Below are positions 56,560 to 64,000 of a stretch of 64,000 nucleotides of DNA, in pieces; position 1 is the first letter of the stretch, and every line of letters starts with the position of its first letter. Origin of the DNA: Enterobacter sp. JUb54. Lineage in GTDB: Bacteria; Pseudomonadota; Gammaproteobacteria; Enterobacterales; Enterobacteriaceae. The DNA is taken from contig NZ_CP060418.1 of NCBI RefSeq assembly GCF_014298075.1, forward strand, positions 1,674,001 through 1,738,000, given 5' to 3'. The notes beneath the pieces are model-generated. The model was not told the origin of the DNA. It was given only the letters and a program-made list of their open reading frames with translations, and did not search any database. Made by a program: the position numbers and the translations under genes.

Positions 56560-58154
56560 TGGCCGACATTCTGCTGCTCGATAATATCGATTCTTTTACC
56601 TATAACCTGGCAGACCAGCTACGCGCTAACGGTCATAACGTGGTGATTTACCGTAACTCCGTCCCGGCACAGACCTTGATTGAGCGTATCGGCACCATGG
56701 ACAACCCGGTACTGATGCTTTCCCCAGGCCCTGGCACCCCCAGCGAAGCGGGCTGCATGCCTGAGCTGCTGACCCGGATGCGCGGCAAGCTGCCGATCAT
56801 CGGCATCTGCCTCGGTCATCAGGCGATTGTCGAAGCCTACGGCGGTTATGTCGGCCAGGCCGGCGAGATCCTGCACGGGAAAGCCTCCAGCATTGAACAT
56901 GACGGTCAGGCGATGTTTGCCGGACTGACTAATCCGCTGCCGGTTGCCCGCTATCATTCACTGGTCGGCAGCAATATTCCCGCCGGGCTGACCATCAACG
57001 CCAACTTTAACGGCATGGTCATGGCAGTACGTCATGATGCGGATCGCGTCTGCGGCTTCCAGTTCCATCCGGAATCTATTCTCACCACCCAGGGCGCGCG
57101 CCTGCTGGAACAAACGCTGGCGTGGGCGCTGCAGAAACTGGAGCAAACCAACACCATCCAGCCGATTCTCGAAAAACTGTATCAGGCCGAAACCCTGAGC
57201 CAGCAGGAGAGTCATCAGCTGTTCTCTGCGGTTGTGCGGGGTGAGGTCAAGCCCGAGCAGTTGGCTGCCGCGCTGGTCAGCATGAAGGTGCGTGGCGAGC
57301 AGCCACAGGAAATTGCCGGTGCCGCCACCGCGCTGCTGGAAAATGCCGCGCCGTTCCCACGCCCGGATTACCTGTTTGCCGATATCGTCGGCACCGGCGG
57401 CGACGGCAGCAACAGCATCAATATTTCCACCGCCAGCGCCTTTGTTGCCGCGGCCTGTGGCCTGAAGGTGGCGAAACACGGTAACCGTAGCGTCTCCAGC
57501 AAATCGGGGTCTTCCGACCTGCTGGCCGCCTTCGGTATCAACCTGGACATGAATGCCGATAAATCCCGCGCCGCGCTGGATGAACTGGGGGTCTGCTTCC
57601 TGTTCGCACCGAAGTATCACACCGGTTTCCGCCACGCGATGCCGGTCCGTCAGCAGCTGAAAACCCGCACGCTGTTTAACGTGCTCGGGCCGTTGATCAA
57701 CCCGGCGCATCCGCCGCTGGCGCTGATTGGCGTCTACAGCCCGGAACTGGTGTTGCCAATTGCCGAAACTCTGCGAGTGCTGGGTTATCAACGTGCGGCG
57801 GTGGTGCATAGCGGCGGAATGGATGAAGTGTCGCTGCATGCGCCGACGGTGGTTGCCGAGCTGCACAACGGTGAAATCAAAAGCTATCAGCTGACGGCAA
57901 CGGACTTCGGTCTGACCCCTTATCATCAGAAGCAGCTGGCCGGCGGCACGCCGGAAGAAAACCGTGACATTCTTACGCGCTTGCTACAAGGTAAAGGTGA
58001 AGCCGCTCATGAAGCCGCTGTCGCCGCCAACGTCGCGATGCTAATGCGTTTACACGGGCATGAAGACCTGAAAGCCAACGCTGAGCAGGTGATCAACGTG
58101 CTGCGCAGCGGAGCGGCCTATGACAGAGTGACCGCATTAGCGGCAAGAGGGTAA
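56559..58154 (+). CDS. trpD: TrpGD bifunctional: glutamine amidotransferase and anthranilate phosphoribosyltransferase
   Basis: 531 residues. N-terminal class I amidotransferase: nucleophile Cys in GICLGHQ, FHPES at the His/Glu. C-terminal phosphoribosyltransferase from about 200: [14 protein letters not shown] and [15 protein letters not shown]. The trpG-trpD fusion is typical of enterics. Confidence 0.98.
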   Translation: MADILLLDNIDSFTYNLADQLRANGHNVVIYRNSVPAQTLIERIGTMDNPVLMLSPGPGTPSEAGCMPELLTRMRGKLPIIGICLGHQAIVEAYGGYVGQAGEILHGKASSIEHDGQAMFAGLTNPLPVARYHSLVGSNIPAGLTINANFNGMVMAVRHDADRVCGFQFHPESILTTQGARLLEQTLAWALQKLEQTNTIQPILEKLYQAETLSQQESHQLFSAVVRGEVKPEQLAAALVSMKVRGEQPQEIAGAATALLENAAPFPRPDYLFADIVGTGGDGSNSINISTASAFVAAACGLKVAKHGNRSVSSKSGSSDLLAAFGINLDMNADKSRAALDELGVCFLFAPKYHTGFRHAMPVRQQLKTRTLFNVLGPLINPAHPPLALIGVYSPELVLPIAETLRVLGYQRAAVVHSGGMDEVSLHAPTVVAELHNGEIKSYQLTATDFGLTPYHQKQLAGGTPEENRDILTRLLQGKGEAAHEAAVAANVAMLMRLHGHEDLKANAEQVINVLRSGAAYDRVTALAARG

Positions 58155-58157
58155 ATA

Positions 58158-59516
58158 ATGCAGACCGTTTTAGCAAAAATCGTTGCCGACAAAGCGATTT
58201 GGGTAGAAGCCCGCAAACAACAGCAACCGTTAGCCAGTTTTCTGAATGAGGTCGTCCCGACACAGCGCCACTTTTACGATGCGCTTGCCGGAACCCGCAC
58301 CGCGTTTATTCTGGAATGCAAAAAAGCGTCTCCGTCGAAAGGACTGATTCGCCAGAATTTTGACCCGGCCGCTATCGCCGGCGTCTATAAAAACTACGCC
58401 TCAGCCATCTCCGTACTGTGTGATGAGAAATATTTCCAGGGCAGCTTCGACTTTCTGCCGATCGTCAGCGCCATCGCGCCGCAGCCGATACTGTGCAAGG
58501 ATTTCACCATCGATCCTTACCAGATATACCTGGCGCGTTATTACCAGGCCGATGCTTGCCTGCTGATGCTGTCGGTGCTGGATGACGAGCAGTATCGTCA
58601 GCTGGCCGCCGTCGCCCACAGCCTGAATATGGGCGTGCTGACCGAAGTCAGCAACGAAGAAGAGCTGGAGCGCGCGATTGCGCTGGAAGCCAAAGTGGTC
58701 GGGATTAACAACCGCGACCTGCGCGATATGTCGATCGACCTGAACCGCACCCGTCAGCTGGCGCCACGTCTGGGCCATGATGTCACGGTGATCAGCGAAT
58801 CCGGCATTCATACCTACGCCGAAGTGCGCGAGCTCAGCCATTTTGCCAACGGCTTCCTGATCGGCTCCGCGCTGATGGAACATGCCGACCTCGATGGCGC
58901 CGTGAAGCGCGTGCTGCTCGGGGAAAACAAAGTCTGCGGCCTGACCCGCCCACAGGATGCGCAGATTGCCTGTGAATCCGGCGCGATTTATGGCGGTCTG
59001 ATTTTCGTCCCTACCTCGCCGCGCGTGGTGAACGAGACCCAGGCAAAAGAGATTATCCAGGCGGCGCCGCTGCGTTACGTTGGCGTGTTCCGCGATGCGC
59101 CCGTCGCCGAAGTCGCGGCACGGGCAGAGCATCTGCAGCTGGCGGCCATTCAACTGCATGGCAACGAAGATCAGGCCTACATCGACGCCCTGCGCGCGGC
59201 GCTGGCGGATAGCGTTGAGATCTGGAAAGCCCTGAGCGTCAGCGACACGCTGCCGCCGCGCGATCTCAACCACGTCGACAAGTATCTTTTCGATAATGGC
59301 CAGGGCGGGAGCGGTCAGCGTTTCGACTGGACACTGCTGCAAGGCCAGGACCTGCGTAACGTCATACTGGCGGGCGGTCTGGGTGCCGATAACTGTGTAG
59401 ACGCCGCCAAAAGCGGTTGTGCCGGACTCGATTTTAATTCAGGCGTTGAGTCGCAGCCGGGGATTAAAGATGCCAGCAAGCTGGCCTCGGTTTTCCAGAC
59501 GCTGCGCGCATATTAA
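58158..59516 (+). CDS. trpC: TrpCF bifunctional: IGP synthase and PRA isomerase
   Basis: 452 residues. N-terminal indole-3-glycerol phosphate synthase ([33 protein letters not shown]). C-terminal phosphoribosylanthranilate isomerase from about 256 ([25 protein letters not shown]). Enteric-type fusion. Confidence 0.98.
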   Translation: MQTVLAKIVADKAIWVEARKQQQPLASFLNEVVPTQRHFYDALAGTRTAFILECKKASPSKGLIRQNFDPAAIAGVYKNYASAISVLCDEKYFQGSFDFLPIVSAIAPQPILCKDFTIDPYQIYLARYYQADACLLMLSVLDDEQYRQLAAVAHSLNMGVLTEVSNEEELERAIALEAKVVGINNRDLRDMSIDLNRTRQLAPRLGHDVTVISESGIHTYAEVRELSHFANGFLIGSALMEHADLDGAVKRVLLGENKVCGLTRPQDAQIACESGAIYGGLIFVPTSPRVVNETQAKEIIQAAPLRYVGVFRDAPVAEVAARAEHLQLAAIQLHGNEDQAYIDALRAALADSVEIWKALSVSDTLPPRDLNHVDKYLFDNGQGGSGQRFDWTLLQGQDLRNVILAGGLGADNCVDAAKSGCAGLDFNSGVESQPGIKDASKLASVFQTLRAY

Positions 59517-59530
59517 GGAGCAATGCAATA

Positions 59531-60724
59531 ATGAGTACTTTACTGAACCCCTATTTTGGTGAATTTGGCGGTATGTACGTCCCGCAGATCCTGATGCCTG
59601 CCCTGCGCCAGCTGGAAGAAGCGTTCGTCAGCGCGCAGAAAGATCCTGCGTTTCAGGCCGAATTTAGCGATCTGCTGAAAAACTACGCCGGTCGCCCGAC
59701 GGCGCTGACCAAATGCCGTAACCTGACCGAAGGGACCCGCACCACGCTGTACCTCAAGCGTGAAGACCTGCTCCACGGCGGCGCGCACAAAACTAACCAG
59801 GTTCTGGGTCAGGCGCTGCTGGCTAAGCGCATGGGTAAAACCGAAATTATCGCTGAAACCGGCGCCGGTCAGCACGGCGTGGCCTCGGCGCTCGCCAGCG
59901 CCCTGCTCGGCCTGAAATGCCGCATCTATATGGGAGCAAAAGACGTTGAGCGTCAGTCGCCGAACGTCTTCCGTATGCGTTTAATGGGCGCTGAGGTGAT
60001 TCCGGTGCACAGCGGTTCCGCCACCCTGAAAGATGCCTGTAACGAAGCGCTGCGCGACTGGTCTGGCAGCTACGAAACCGCGCACTACATGCTCGGCACC
60101 GCCGCGGGTCCGCACCCGTTCCCGACCATCGTGCGTGAGTTCCAGCGGATGATTGGCGAAGAGACCAAAGCGCAGATTCTGGATAAAGAAGGACGTCTGC
60201 CGGATGCGGTTATTGCCTGCGTCGGCGGCGGTTCCAACGCCATTGGCATGTTTGCTGACTTTATTGACGAAACCAACGTCGGACTGATCGGCGTCGAGCC
60301 GGCAGGCCACGGGATTGAAACCGGGGAACACGGCGCGCCGCTGAAACACGGCCGCGTTGGCATCTACTTCGGCATGAAGTCGCCGATGATGCAGACCGCT
60401 GACGGTCAGATTGAAGAGTCCTACTCCATTTCGGCCGGTCTCGATTTCCCGTCGGTTGGCCCGCAGCACGCCTTCCTCAACAGTACCGGGCGCGCCGATT
60501 ACGTCTCGATTACCGATAACGAAGCGCTGGACGCCTTTAAAGCCCTCTCCCGTCATGAAGGGATTATTCCGGCCCTTGAGTCCTCCCATGCGCTGGCCCA
60601 CGCCTTGAAAATGATGCGTGAGAACCCGGAAAAAGAGCAGCTGCTGGTGGTTAACCTGTCCGGTCGCGGCGATAAAGACATCTTCACCGTACACGACATT
60701 CTGAAAGCGCGAGGGGAAATCTGA
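59531..60724 (+). CDS. trpB: tryptophan synthase beta chain
   Basis: 397 residues. PLP lysine in GGAHKTNQ, phosphate loop [16 protein letters not shown] near the start. Condenses indole with serine. TGATG overlap with trpA. Confidence 0.99.
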   Translation: MSTLLNPYFGEFGGMYVPQILMPALRQLEEAFVSAQKDPAFQAEFSDLLKNYAGRPTALTKCRNLTEGTRTTLYLKREDLLHGGAHKTNQVLGQALLAKRMGKTEIIAETGAGQHGVASALASALLGLKCRIYMGAKDVERQSPNVFRMRLMGAEVIPVHSGSATLKDACNEALRDWSGSYETAHYMLGTAAGPHPFPTIVREFQRMIGEETKAQILDKEGRLPDAVIACVGGGSNAIGMFADFIDETNVGLIGVEPAGHGIETGEHGAPLKHGRVGIYFGMKSPMMQTADGQIEESYSISAGLDFPSVGPQHAFLNSTGRADYVSITDNEALDAFKALSRHEGIIPALESSHALAHALKMMRENPEKEQLLVVNLSGRGDKDIFTVHDILKARGEI

Positions 60725-61533
60725 TGGAACGTTATGAGACGCTATTTGCACAACTGAAAAGTCGCCAGGAAGGCGCGTTTGTTCCTTTCGTCACCCTCGG
60801 CGACCCAAACCCGGAACTGTCGTTAAAAATCATTGATACGCTGATTGAAGCCGGCGCCGATGCGCTGGAGCTGGGGATCCCCTTCTCCGACCCGCTGGCG
60901 GACGGCCCAACCATTCAGGGTGCCACCCTGCGCGCCTTTGCTGCCGGTGTGAACCCGGCGCAATGTTTTGAGATGCTGGCGGCGATCCGCCAAAAGCACC
61001 CGACGATCCCGATTGGCCTGCTGATGTACGCGAATCTGGTATTCAGCCCGGGGATCGACGAATTCTACGCCGAATGCCAGCGCGTGGGTGTTGATTCGGT
61101 ACTGGTCGCCGACGTTCCGATTGAAGAGTCCGCACCGTTCCGTCAGGCCGCGCTGCGCCATAACATCGCGCCGATCTTCATCTGCCCGCCGAACGCCGAT
61201 GACGAACTGCTGCGCCAGATCGCCTCCTGGGGACGCGGCTATACCTACCTGCTGTCACGCGCCGGGGTTACCGGGGCGGAAAACCGCGCCGCGCTGCCGC
61301 TGCACCATCTGGTGGCAAAACTGGCCGAATACAACGCCGCGCCGCCGCTGCAGGGCTTTGGTATCTCCGCGCCGGATCAGGTCACTGCCGCGCTTGACGC
61401 TGGCGCCGCCGGGGCCATTTCCGGCTCGGCGATCGTCAAAATCATCGAGCGCAACCTGAACGATCCGCAGACCATGCTGGCCGAGCTGAAAACCTTCGTC
61501 CAGAGCCTGAAAGCTGCCACCAAAGCAGCATAA
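60724..61533 (+). CDS. trpA: tryptophan synthase alpha chain
   Basis: 269-residue TIM barrel. Catalytic Glu in [20 protein letters not shown] and Asp in the same segment; [10 protein letters not shown] and [12 protein letters not shown] phosphate loops. Last gene of the operon. Confidence 0.99.
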   Translation: MERYETLFAQLKSRQEGAFVPFVTLGDPNPELSLKIIDTLIEAGADALELGIPFSDPLADGPTIQGATLRAFAAGVNPAQCFEMLAAIRQKHPTIPIGLLMYANLVFSPGIDEFYAECQRVGVDSVLVADVPIEESAPFRQAALRHNIAPIFICPPNADDELLRQIASWGRGYTYLLSRAGVTGAENRAALPLHHLVAKLAEYNAAPPLQGFGISAPDQVTAALDAGAAGAISGSAIVKIIERNLNDPQTMLAELKTFVQSLKAATKAA

Positions 61534-61539
61534 CGGCCG

Positions 61540-61570
61540 CCGCCTGGCACCACGCCAGGCGGTTATTTTT
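61540..61570. terminator. terminator after trpA, shared with marR-type gene
   Basis: CCGCCTGGC / GCCAGGCGG 9-bp stem, 5-base loop, then TTATTTTT. The T-run overlaps the last codons of the convergent regulator gene. Confidence 0.9.
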
Positions 61571-62018
61571 GCTGCAGGCTATTGGCATACTGCCGCGTCA
61601 GACGAAATAACGCCCGCACATCCGCTTCATCCCACCCCGCCAGCACCTGATTCATCAGCCGCGTTCTGGCTACCGCAATTCGGTCAATCAACGCCATGCC
61701 TGGCTCGCTCAGCGTCACTTCACTGATCCGTCGGTCGTTGGCATTCGGCTGCTTTATCGCCAGCCCCTGCGCTTCCAGTTTTTTCAGCTGGCGGCTGACG
61801 GTGGTGTAATCGCGCCCCAGACCATCCGCCAGTTCCACTACCCCCACCGGCCCGTAGCGGCTTATCGCCACCAGCAGCGGAAACAGCACATGATCGAGCT
61901 GCACATCCGCCGCCTGCAGCAGCTGCTCATCGCGCACCGGTTGATTCATCACGTTGATGATGTCGAGCAGCGCGCCGTGGAAATCGGTGATGTCGTAATC
62001 ATTATGTGCATCTTGCAT
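61563..62018 (-). CDS. MarR-family regulator
   Basis: 151 residues with the MarR winged helix: VGVVELADGLGRDYTTVSRQLKKLEAQGL is the helix-turn-helix and NDRRISEVTLSEPG the wing. Divergent from an MDR oxidoreductase gene across 75 bp containing an inverted repeat, so it probably represses that gene and itself. Ligand unknown. Confidence 0.9.
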   Translation of the reverse strand: MQDAHNDYDITDFHGALLDIINVMNQPVRDEQLLQAADVQLDHVLFPLLVAISRYGPVGVVELADGLGRDYTTVSRQLKKLEAQGLAIKQPNANDRRISEVTLSEPGMALIDRIAVARTRLMNQVLAGWDEADVRALFRLTRQYANSLQQK

Positions 62019-62052
62019 ATATTTTTTAACCGGGTATAGTGCCGTTATCAGA

Positions 62053-62071
62053 TATGTGCATTTTACACATA
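62053..62071. promoter_or_regulatory. candidate MarR-type operator
   Basis: TATGTG-7-CACATA inverted repeat between the divergent genes, 22 bp before the oxidoreductase ATG. The left half, TATGTGCA, also occurs at 62003-62010 at the start of the regulator gene. Confidence 0.55.
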
Positions 62072-62093
62072 ATCATCTTCAGGAGATAACATT

Positions 62094-63041
62094 ATGAAAG
62101 CCGCCGTTGTTTTTGACCTGCAACAAGGGCCCGTATGGGCCGATTTTAACGATCCTCAGGCCGATTCGCAGCATGCGTTGGTCAAGGTGAACGCTGCCGC
62201 CATCAGCCACGTGGTGAAGAGCCGTGCCAGCGGCAAGCACTACAGCTATGACGGCCAGCTGCCGTTTGTCGTCGGTATCGATGGCGCCGGAACCCTTGCC
62301 GACGGGCAGCGTGTCTACTTCGCCTTCCCGACAGCCCCGTGGGGGAGTATGGCGCAATGGGCCCCGGTCGCGCTCAGGCATTGCCTGCCGTTGCCGGATG
62401 CGCTGGATGATGTTACCGCCGCCGCCATGGCGAATCCCGGCATGTCGGCCTGGGCCGCGCTGGTGAAGCGTGCCGGGATGGTCGCCGGAGAGACGGTATT
62501 GATTAACGGCGCCACCGGCAGCGCCGGGCAGCTGGCGGTACAAATTGCCCGTTTTCTGGGGGCTAAAAAGGTCATCGCCACCGGTCGCAACGCGCAGGCG
62601 CTGGCGGCGCTCGACGCCGATGTCTGCATCAACCTGACGGAGGATGAGCCGACGCTTCGCGCCCGGTTTAGCGAGCAGGCGGCGCAGCAGATTGACGTGG
62701 TGGTGGATTATTTATGGGGACACAGCGCCGAAATCATGTTGCCCGCGCTGGCAAAACACAGCCCGGGCCACGCGCCGGTGCGCTATGTTCAGGTCGGTTC
62801 CCTTGCCGGTAGCGGTATTGCACTCAACGCTGCCGTGCTGCGATCTGCGCCGTTGCAGCTGATGGGCAGCGGTATTGGCAGCCTGTCGATGCCGCAGCTG
62901 CTTGCCGCCACCGGTGAAATGTTACAGGCCGCCGTCGCAGGAGGTTTTACCATCGCCACCACCCCGCTGCCGCTAGCCGACGTGGCCAGCGCCTGGCCGC
63001 AAGATAACAGTCAGAAACGCACCGTTTTTATGATCGATTAA
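62094..63041 (+). CDS. zinc-independent MDR (quinone oxidoreductase-like) enzyme
   Basis: 315-residue medium-chain dehydrogenase. GroES-like N-terminal half without zinc ligands, Rossmann motif NGATGSAGQLAVQIARFLGA at about 139-158. Resembles NADPH:quinone oxidoreductases or enoyl reductases; substrate not deducible. AGGAG before the ATG. Likely controlled by the divergent MarR-type protein. Confidence 0.85.
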   Translation: MKAAVVFDLQQGPVWADFNDPQADSQHALVKVNAAAISHVVKSRASGKHYSYDGQLPFVVGIDGAGTLADGQRVYFAFPTAPWGSMAQWAPVALRHCLPLPDALDDVTAAAMANPGMSAWAALVKRAGMVAGETVLINGATGSAGQLAVQIARFLGAKKVIATGRNAQALAALDADVCINLTEDEPTLRARFSEQAAQQIDVVVDYLWGHSAEIMLPALAKHSPGHAPVRYVQVGSLAGSGIALNAAVLRSAPLQLMGSGIGSLSMPQLLAATGEMLQAAVAGGFTIATTPLPLADVASAWPQDNSQKRTVFMID

Positions 63042-63069
63042 AAAAATCGCTTCCGCACAAAAGTTGGGG

Positions 63070-63102
63070 TTGATATCTTAGATGAGAACTATTATCTTTC
63101 TC
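63070..63102 (+). promoter_or_regulatory. promoter with Fur-box-like site for a RyhB-type sRNA
   Basis: TTGATA (63070-63075), 17 bp, TATCTT (63093-63098). GAGAACTATTATCTTTCTC (63084-63102) matches the 19-bp Fur consensus at 13 positions and covers the -10, the layout expected for iron repression. Confidence 0.6.
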
Positions 63103-63105
63103 ATT

Positions 63106-63199
63106 ACCGAATAGTTGAGCAAAACACTCAGGTATTCGGTACGACATTGCTCACATTGCTTCCAGTATTTTTCGCCCGCACTTGTGCGGGCTTTTTTTT
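63106..63199 (+). ncRNA. ryhB: RyhB-family small RNA
   Basis: The 29 bases at 63141-63169 equal the conserved core of E. coli RyhB as I know it (ACGACATTGCTCACATTGCT and onward). A 5' stem-loop (CCGAATA 63107-63113 with TATTCGG 63133-63139, inner TGAG/CTCA) precedes it. A strong terminator (GCCCGCAC / GTGCGGGC, eight T, 63174-63199) follows, giving about 94 nt. RyhB pairs with mRNAs of iron-containing proteins with Hfq, and is repressed by Fur. The start is inferred from the promoter. Confidence 0.88.
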
Positions 63200-63301
63200 G
63201 GCCTCATGCCGCCTGCTGCCTAAGCCGGGCGTGCCCCGTAGCTCAGGAACAGCAAAGCTGGTCATACTGCAACCAGCTTCACTCAGACAGCGCAGACGCG
63301 T

Positions 63302-63937
63302 TTAGAACCGGTAACCCGCGGAGAACATAAACACCCACGGATCCAGACGGGTACTGACTTTCTGGTCGACGCCACCGGCTTTAAATTTCACATCGGTGTC
63401 GATATCCATGTACCACACCGACATGTTCAGCAGCCAGTCGCGGTTGATCAGATAGTCCAGCCCCACCTGGCCTGCCGCCCCCCACGAATCCTTCAGGCTC
63501 AGATCCGACAGCCCGGCGTCTTTGCCGGTATCGTTAAAGTCTTCATTAAAGAAGGTGGTGTAGTTGATACCGGCACCGATATAGGGACGGACTTTGCTCT
63601 GGGCGTCGCCGAAGTACCACTGAGCCATTAAGGTTGGCGGGAGCAGGTTTACGGTGGCAATGTTGCCCGTCGGACCGGTGCCGACTTTATGGCGGAACGG
63701 CGTAGCGGCCAGCAGCTCAACGCCAATGTTGTCCGTCGCCATGTAGGTGAAGGTTAACCCCAACTGCGTATTATTGTTGACGTTGAAGCCGCCCAGACTT
63801 CCCAACACGTTATCCGAGCCTTCCGTCGGGCGGACGGTCGCCGTACCTGCACGGATAAAGAACTCCCCGGCTTCATGCGCCCAGACGCTGCCAGAAAGGG
63901 TGCTTAAAATAATGCCAGCCACTGCTAATTTTTTCAT
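63302..63937 (-). CDS. ompW: OmpW outer-membrane protein
   Basis: 211 residues from the ATG at 63937 (GGAAG before it). Signal peptide ending SVWA, then an 8-stranded barrel with alternating pattern and terminal aromatic (AGYRF). Family segments VRPTEGSDNVLG, LLPPTLMAQWYFG and RPYIGAGINYTTFF. Small hydrophobic-molecule channel; stress-regulated in enterics. Confidence 0.96.
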   Translation of the reverse strand: MKKLAVAGIILSTLSGSVWAHEAGEFFIRAGTATVRPTEGSDNVLGSLGGFNVNNNTQLGLTFTYMATDNIGVELLAATPFRHKVGTGPTGNIATVNLLPPTLMAQWYFGDAQSKVRPYIGAGINYTTFFNEDFNDTGKDAGLSDLSLKDSWGAAGQVGLDYLINRDWLLNMSVWYMDIDTDVKFKAGGVDQKVSTRLDPWVFMFSAGYRF

Positions 63938-64000
63938 ATCCACTTCCTCATTATGGTTATTGCGCGGTGAATATACCCATAATGAGTTACGTTTGATCCA

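Overview
The window reads as chromosome of an enteric bacterium (Enterobacteriaceae, E. coli-like gene order, GC-rich backbone, probably near Klebsiella/Raoultella/Enterobacter; genus not resolvable by eye). The backbone follows the E. coli order sapA-B-C-D-F, fabI, yciW, rnb, yciZ, yciT, osmB, yciH, pyrF, lapB-lapA, pgpB, ribA, acnA, ymiA, cysB, topA, yciN, sohB, yciK, btuR, rluB, yciO, rnm, trpLEDCBA and ompW.

Two stretches depart from that backbone. First, positions 2738-20346 are a 17.6 kb AT-richer island inserted exactly in the overlap of the sapB stop and the sapC start. It is bounded by 16-bp near-identical direct repeats, with a tyrosine integrase and an AlpA-like gene at the right end. 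It contains a decayed yedK/HMCES gene, two cold-shock-domain genes, two paralogous zinc-ribbon micro-proteins, a 2867-residue cyclic beta-1,2-glucan synthase (NdvB type), a YdfK/YnaE-type cold-shock protein, an LpxP-type lipid A palmitoleoyl transferase, and phage debris (P22-type coat remnant, Gin-type invertase, a DUF4060-like gene). I read it as a degraded prophage carrying a cold and envelope-adaptation cargo. Second, between rluB and yciO sit two membrane EAL proteins with degenerate GGDEF domains and one MASE1-type diguanylate cyclase.

Regulation visible in the DNA includes the trp promoter/operator, leader peptide and attenuator, many intrinsic terminators, and an unannotated RyhB-family small RNA (about 63106-63199). 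That RNA has a Fur-box-like promoter and lies between an MDR oxidoreductase gene and ompW.

Functionally, the sap genes encode a peptide/polyamine ABC system. Its operon is now interrupted, so sapCDF must rely on an island-borne promoter and a new ribosome binding context. The island's cargo would act on the same envelope: periplasmic glucans, lipid A acylation and cold-induced RNA chaperones. The remainder is housekeeping: fatty acid synthesis, RNA decay, pyrimidine, riboflavin and cysteine control, LPS assembly control, topoisomerase I, cobalamin adenosylation and tryptophan synthesis.
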